64,000 bases of DNA from Tetradesmus obliquus (taxonomy: Eukaryota > Chlorophyta > Chlorophyceae > Sphaeropleales > Scenedesmaceae). Both the position numbers and the translations under genes were made by a program. The stretch is taken from positions 1 through 64,000 of the forward strand of contig CP126191.1 of assembly GCA_030272155.1 (NCBI GenBank), given 5' to 3'. The notes beneath the pieces were generated by a model that did no database searches, was not told where the DNA came from, and worked only from the letters and a program-made list of their open reading frames with translations. Below are positions 58,801 to 64,000 of this stretch, piece after piece. Numbering within the stretch: position 1 is the stretch's first letter; each line of letters opens with the position of its first letter.

Positions 58801-60751
58801 GTTCCCATACTACAACTTTGGTGTGCGGTTTGGCTCCTACGGAGCGCAGCAGCAGCAGCCGCGCAGCAAGAGGCTGCCGCCCAGCCCTGCACAGCCTGCC
58901 GAAGATGATGCTGCATTTGCGCTGCAGCTGCTGTCCTCTGCAGCAGCCAAGCGCGAGTCACCGCAGCAGCAGCGGCCAGGGCCTGCAGCAGGCGGCGACC
59001 TGGGGCGGCTGCCCTTCCCTGGTGTTGGCGGGCGCGCTGCAGCACTGGCGGGCAGCAAGCGCTGGCTGGAGGTGGGCGAGGCGGTGCTGCCCGATAACAG
59101 CAGCGACGTGTCTGTCACGTCCACTGCAGCAGCAGCGGAGCGTGCAGGCGCGGCCGGCAAGCAGCACAAGCGCCAGCGGCTGGAGGCGGGGGAGCTGCTG
59201 CAGCTGGGCAGGGACTATGCACCCCAGCAGGACCAGCAGCAGCAGCCTGCGGGCCAGGCAGCGCGGCAGCAGGATGACAAGAACGCGCTGCTGCAGCAGG
59301 TGCTGCAGAGCCTGGAGAAGGTGAAGGTGCAGGGCGGCGTGGTGAGCCCGCTGGTGGTGGCGCTGCGCGTGATGGCCGCTGACGAGCGCATCCAGCCACA
59401 CCTGGTGCAGGCCATCACCTCGGGCGACGTGCGGCTGTTGCAGCAGCAGTTGGATTTCTGGTCGCCTGAGACGCAGCGCAGCGGCGGCGCGCAGCCCAGC
59501 AAGCGTCACTGGGAGTATGATGCGCTGGAGCAGCGGGGCGTGGCGCAGCTGGTGCAGGCGGTGTGTAGGCTGGGCAGCCAGGAGCAGGGCCCGCAGCAGG
59601 CAGTGGTGGTGCAGCTGTGCCTGGACTCCGTGGCTAGTGCTTTCTGCCTGCCTGACCCTGCAGCAGCAGCGCAGCAGCAGCAGCAGCAGCAGCGCGAGCT
59701 GCGTGGCAAGTGCCAGGAGCTGGTGCAAGCCATGCTGCAGCTGGCGCAGGCCTCGCTGGAGGACAGCAGCGCCAGCCACCTCAACCTCAGCACAGCCATG
59801 CTGGCAGCAGCAGGGGCGGCAGTGGTGGCGGCAGCGGGGCCCGCTGCGCTGCAGCGGCTGGAGCAGCTGCGCTCCATCTGCGAGCACATGCGCTACCTGG
59901 CAGGCAGCGTGGGCGAGGCGCTGTGGGGTGCGCTGTGGGGCCTGGCACGGGCCAGGGCAGGCAGGGAGAGCGCCAGCGGCAGCTGGGAGTGGCAGCCGGC
60001 AGGGCTCACCGCGCTGCAGCAGCTGCTGTTGCTGGTGCGTGCGGCGCCTGCAGGCTGGCAGGCGGCGCTGTGCTTGCCCTGCAGCAGCGCGGCACAGCAG
60101 CAGGCCGGCAGTGGCAAGAGCACCTCGCTGATGCATGTCCTGTTTGCAGCACTGCACCGCTCCTTCCAGCTGCGGCAACAAGTGGCAGTCCACAAGCTGC
60201 AGCGGCAGCAACAGCAGCAGGGCCAAGCACAGCCGCAGGTGGAGGCTGACGAGAGCGAGGAGCTTGCGGAGCGTGAGCAGGCCGAGGCCGTGCTGCTGCC
60301 TGCCTTTGAGGACGCGCTCACCGCTGCCTCTGAGTGGCTGGCCAGCAGCAGCGGCAGCGAGCCGCCGTGCGCGGTGCACGAGCTGCTGGTGCGCCAGTCG
60401 CTGATGATGCAGCAGGCGCTGCGTGCGCTGCTGCTGCCTGATGCGCAGCTGCGCAACGTGCTGGCCTTTGTGGGCTGCGGGCTGCCTGAGAGCTTGGCGG
60501 ACAGCGCCAGCCACCACATGACAGCAGCGCGGCAGCTATTCGCGGCGGCAGCTGGGCAGGCGGGCGACCAGGCGCGGCAGCAGGTGCTGGGCTGCCACGC
60601 CAGTCAGGGCGGCGCGGGGCAGTGCCAGTGCGAGGTGCACCGGGCTGCATTTGACTGCCAGCTGCTGGGTGAGCTGCTGGAGACGACTGTGAGCCATGTG
60701 GTGCGGCCCTGGAGGCAGCAGGACTTTGAGCCTCGCGCCAGGCCGCTGTGA
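55868..60751 (+). CDS. Gene B copy 2: PHD-finger protein with TDBD-like region, full length
   Basis: Exons 55868-55966, 56045-56236 and 56483-60751 join in phase to 1519 codons; the third exon is very long for this intron-dense region. A canonical C4HC3 PHD finger occupies residues 348-404: C348-x2-C351, C366-x2-C369, H374-x2-C377, C401-x2-C404. Residues ~700-820 (QCTVPGCARLFGTWQAAEVH, then SSRRHSTEEM and SVKELVRL) resemble the Tify-domain-binding region found beside PHD fingers in plant chromatin regulators of the IDM1 type. The plant order is usually reversed and no acetyltransferase domain is visible. The middle and C-terminal parts are Gln/Ala/Ser-rich with helical stretches. Expected role: nuclear histone-tail reading or transcription regulation. 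Exon 3 crosses the right duplication breakpoint at 59585, so this copy alone keeps the native C-terminus. The start at 55868 is the first ATG of an in-phase exon and is less certain than the rest. Confidence 0.86.
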
Positions 60752-62998
60752 TTGCGCAGGCGGTGCTGGCACAGCCAGTTGTAGTGGTTTGTAGCCAGCA
60801 GCAGCACATTGGTTCATCTGCTGCTGCGTGGTGTTGTTGTTTTTTATGGTGTGTTATTGGGCGACTGCCCCAAGTGTCAGCGCGAGGTTACACTTGTCTT
60901 GCGGTTGGCTTGGGTGGCACTGGCACCACCTGTTGCTGTTGGTGCAAGGCTGTGTGAGGGGATGTGAAGCGGGTGTTTTTGTATCTGCTGTGTGTGCATT
61001 ACATTTGAAGTATAGCCGGGGTTGACTGCCCGGGCTTTGCAGTCATGACATCATTGGGAAGCCTTGCATTCTCCATGCTTCACTGGAAGGGGGGCAGGGC
61101 ATGCATGAGTGCAGGGGCTGTTCACAGCAGCAGCAGCAGCAGCAGCAGCTGTGTTGGCGTGTGGCCGTGGGGCGGCTGGGCGGCAGCCATCCTAGCATTG
61201 CTGGTACTTGATTGTTTGAGCGCCGCTTCTTTTCAGGCTGCAAAGATTAGCAGTGAGAGTCAGCTGCATCTTGATTGAACCTTGGAATGTCTTTTGATTG
61301 TTTTGCATAGACCAGCACATGCATTTCATGAACGGTAGCAAAGGCATGCATCAGAGGCTGCTATGCTTGTCTGTGCAGCAGGCCAGCAAGCGAGCTGTTT
61401 TTTCGCCATGGTTCTCCCTTGCACAGCGCACTGGCCAATGGCTACGATGTGTGGCACGAACACCATGGCGCTCATGTTGTGTTTGTGGTGAGCCACAGTG
61501 TGCAGCATGGATGCATGCCCCCTGCCCTTTATGTGTGGCGGAGACGGCTGCCGTTGTGCTCTTCCAGCATATGTATGGGTCTGCTGCAGCACACGGGTCC
61601 TGGTTGGCAGCTGGAGCCTTCACATCAGTTCAAGTGGTGTTTACTTTACGTTTATCTCTTTGCACTCTTCATTCGCTGAGGCAGGATTGGCATCTCCACC
61701 GTATACCAAGCACTCTAGCGTTGTCATGCCAGTGGCATTTGCTCATGTGTGTAACAACAATTCCATTGCGATATGTGTTGAAGTACTTATCATCTCGATG
61801 ACCAAAACTGTGTGCTAGATACCGCAGCTGCAGCATACGGCATACACACAGCTGATAAGACAGGCATATGGTCATTGTTCAGGTTTGTGCCAACAGCATG
61901 TGCTCACCACCATCAATGGTGCTATGTCCTGATGGGTGATCCACAGCCTGCTGCACTGCAACGTGGTCATGTAGAGGCATGCCTGCCAGCCCAACAAAAG
62001 CAGCATGATGGCATGCTTGGTCAACTGCAAAAAGTAGCCGGCCTCATGTCATCTCATCACAAGAGTGTTGCAGATCCAAACTGCAAAATTAGAACAGCCA
62101 ACTTTGATGGGGCCCAGAGAACCAAACACATGCCTCGAAACTGAGCTGCATTGCAGTCACTCGATTCACGAGATTGAGGCTGCAACTCGACATCTGCACT
62201 TCCCCAGAAACACATGTACACATGCCGTGACAAACAGATTGCTGCAGTTGCTGCAGACGCGCCAGCAGCTCAGTGCCAGCAGTCCATAGCCACAGACGGC
62301 GGCTTGACTGCTGACGCTGCCCAGGACACGCACAGCCCTCCACCCCGCCCCGCAACACCCCTCCACCCCATTCACCCACCCTCCACAATGCTGCTGCACC
62401 TGCTACCTCGGATCTGCTGGCAGCCTTGGAGGAGGGCTCAACCTGGTGCAGTGCTGCTGTTGTAAGATTGTGTAGCTGATCAGAGGCATATGAAAAAGAT
62501 CAAAACGTGATTCTCAGACAGGAATGAGTGTCGCTGCACACACATAGCATCTAGCATTGCTGCCTGTACACGGGGCAGAAAAATGCAGTGTGGAGCTTAT
62601 CGCACAACAAAAGCCCATGCTTTTCAGCATGATATCAACCATATGGCGCACATGTTGGCTGCAACGTGGCATATGTACAAAACACGATGAAGATATTTCC
62701 AGCGCATGGGTCTGCACTGCGACTGGGTACACCGTGCTGCCGCTGGACACAAAGCAGGTAAGCACACCATCATCATACCCACATCAAGGTTGGAGCGAAC
62801 AACTGCTGGTGTCACACCGGCAGTAACAGTGCCACAGAACTGTGTATGGTCTGCTGCATGTTCTGTCATGGCCGCCATCCAGTAAGCAGAGCAGGCTGCT
62901 GCTCTGTTGTTCTGCTGTAACCGCCACACAGCGTTTGTGGCATCAGGCTGGCATGTGCTGTGCTGCAGCTGCCGAGCCTGGCTGCGCCTGCCTTGTCC
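60752..62998. other. Convergent spacer between gene B copy 2 and the terminal gene
   Basis: Holds the 3' UTRs of two convergent genes. Short CAG runs (61126-61150) and TGTAA motifs (near 61754 and 62461) are present. The longest frames (for example plus 61298-61801) show no domain or coding-like composition. Nothing else is supportable. Confidence 0.55.
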
Positions 62999-63120
62999 TT
63001 ACTCGTCGGGTGCAAAGCTGTCTGTCGCCAGCACGTGGTCGCCCACGCCAGGCACACTGGAGATGTCGCTGCGCCACCTGTACATCCACGCAGGACGGCC
63101 ATTCACCTGCAGCTCCTGGC

Positions 63121-63155
<35 letters not shown>

Positions 63156-64000
63156 CCCTCATCAAAGCTGTTGGAGCCCAGCACATCGTACAGCCGCAGA
63201 GACCACGCACCCGGCACGCCCACTGCGCGCTGCTGCGCAGGCTGCTGCCGCTGGCGCCGCAGCCGCTCCTCGTGCAGGCGCTGCAGCTTCTTCTCAAAGG
63301 CCTCCAGCCCGGGCAGGCAGGGCCCCCACAGCGCCTGGCGGTGCGCGTCGTCCTCCAGCTTGCGGTCAGCCTCGCGCCGCAGACGCCGCCGCACAGCCTC
63401 CTCCAGCTTGGACGAGCTGCGCGGCACACGCGCTGCTGCGCTGCTGCTGCTGGCACTGGTGCTGTTGCTGGCGCTGGCGCTGTTGCTGGCGCTGCTGCTG
63501 CTGGTGCCGGCTGATGCTTCAGCTGATGACTGTTGTGCCTCCTCCTGCTGCTGCTGCTGCTGTTGCCCTGCCGTCTGCTGCTCAGCTGGTGCCGCGCCGC
63601 CGCCGCTGCTCTCTGGGCTGCGCGGCTGCGGCGTGATCATGCGCTGGCGCAGGTCGTCCATGGCCTGCCTGAAGCCGTCGCCCTGCGGCTGGCTGGCGGC
63701 GTGCTGCTGCGCCTGCAGCTGCTGCGCCTGGCGCGCTGCCTGTGCGTCCAGCATGCGCTGCAGCGCGCCCACAAATTTGCTGCTGAGCTGCTTCTGGCTG
63801 GGCAGCAGCAGGCGGTCGCTGAGCATTACTGCTGCATGGCGCTGCATCATCTCATCCTTCTTCTGCTGCTGCTGCTGCCACTCCTGCTGCTTCTGGTGCA
63901 GCGTTGCTGCTGCAGCAGCCCCTGATCCTGGCCAGTCAAACTGCCTGTTTCGGCGCAGCCAGTTGGTTGCTGCTGAGATGGGCAGCATCACTCCCAGGCA
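62999..64000 (-). CDS. Unidentified Gln/Ser-rich protein, C-terminal part, running off the window
   Basis: An open minus-strand frame of over 330 codons extends from the right edge to a stop at 62999-63001. The visible part has a WLRRNRQFDWPGSG block, a Gln/Lys-rich stretch and a Ser/Ala/Asn low-complexity region. It continues with a charged coiled-coil-like segment (LEEAVRRRLRREADRKLEDD, then LEAFEKKLQRLHEERLRRQR), an 11-Gln run, and an acidic C-terminus ending DHVLATDSFAPDE. The block AWSLRLYDVLG and the Trp-rich AWMYRWRSD near the end look like the most conserved parts. I do not recognise a family. An exon boundary may lie near 63990, and the N-terminus lies outside the window. Confidence 0.7.

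Larger units (their letters stand above)
42353..59584. repeat. Copy 2 of the 17.24-kb direct tandem duplication
   Basis: The length is 17232, five bases shorter than copy 1 because the poly-C tract is 21 rather than 26 C. I found five substitutions relative to copy 1, at copy 1 positions 38158, 38176, 40977, 41578 and 42259. Translated frames left of the poly-C look identical. Such near-identity means a very recent event, ongoing homogenisation, or an assembly artefact. Confidence 0.98.

Noticed and set aside
58958-60517. 519-codon minus-strand frame
   Set aside because: Shadow of gene B exon 3, rich in Leu/Gln/His from reversed CAG codons. The plus strand has the PHD finger and a continuous 1423-codon frame.

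Overview
The window is the end of a chromosome from a photosynthetic eukaryote, most likely a chlorophyte green alga. It opens with a plant-type telomere (CCCTAAA/TTTAGGG). The genes are GC-rich, dense in short introns, and full of Gln/Ala/Ser runs encoded by CAG/GCA repeats. A PB1-Raf-like kinase with the plant-type HFD catalytic motif points the same way. A placement near Scenedesmaceae is a guess from composition only.

Layout from the telomere inward. 1-472 is telomeric repeat. 463-5614 is a subtelomeric tandem array of an 889-bp unit, about 5.8 copies, each carrying its own short telomere tract. At a telomere-like seam (about 5596-5616) the array meets a truncated, stop-interrupted mobile-element or virus-like gene on the minus strand (to 6906). 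A low-gene-density stretch follows, with a tRNA/SINE-like box B and a small RNase kappa-like membrane protein gene (8651-9602, minus). Next come two long, fully resolved plus-strand genes: CSE1/exportin-2 (21 exons, 948 codons, 10029-18011) and a PB1 + Raf-like kinase (10 exons, 775 codons, 19368-23539).

The rest is dominated by a direct tandem duplication of about 17.24 kb (copy 1 25116-42352, copy 2 42353-59584) with 4-bp CAGG microhomology at its breakpoints. The unit spans almost all of a 28-exon coiled-coil gene (gene A, minus) and the 5' two thirds of a divergently transcribed PHD-finger gene (gene B, plus). After the duplication only gene A copy 1 keeps its native 3' end and only gene B copy 2 is full length (1519 codons). 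Gene A copy 2 and gene B copy 1 are fused tail to tail at 42353-42356, and gene B copy 1 also has a nonsense change. The few differences I found between copies lie in the last roughly 4 kb of the unit. The window ends inside an unidentified Gln/Ser-rich minus-strand gene (from 62999).

Functionally the recognisable genes are housekeeping or regulatory: nuclear export of importin-alpha (CSE1), V-ATPase-associated membrane protein (RNase kappa family), stress/MAPKKK-type signalling (kinase) and chromatin reading (PHD/TDBD-like). They do not form an operon-like system. The unusual biology is structural: the telomere-seeded 889-bp array and the 17-kb duplication. Exon models for CSE1, the kinase, gene A and gene B were built by hand from splice sites; the reading frame stays open and in phase through every junction given.
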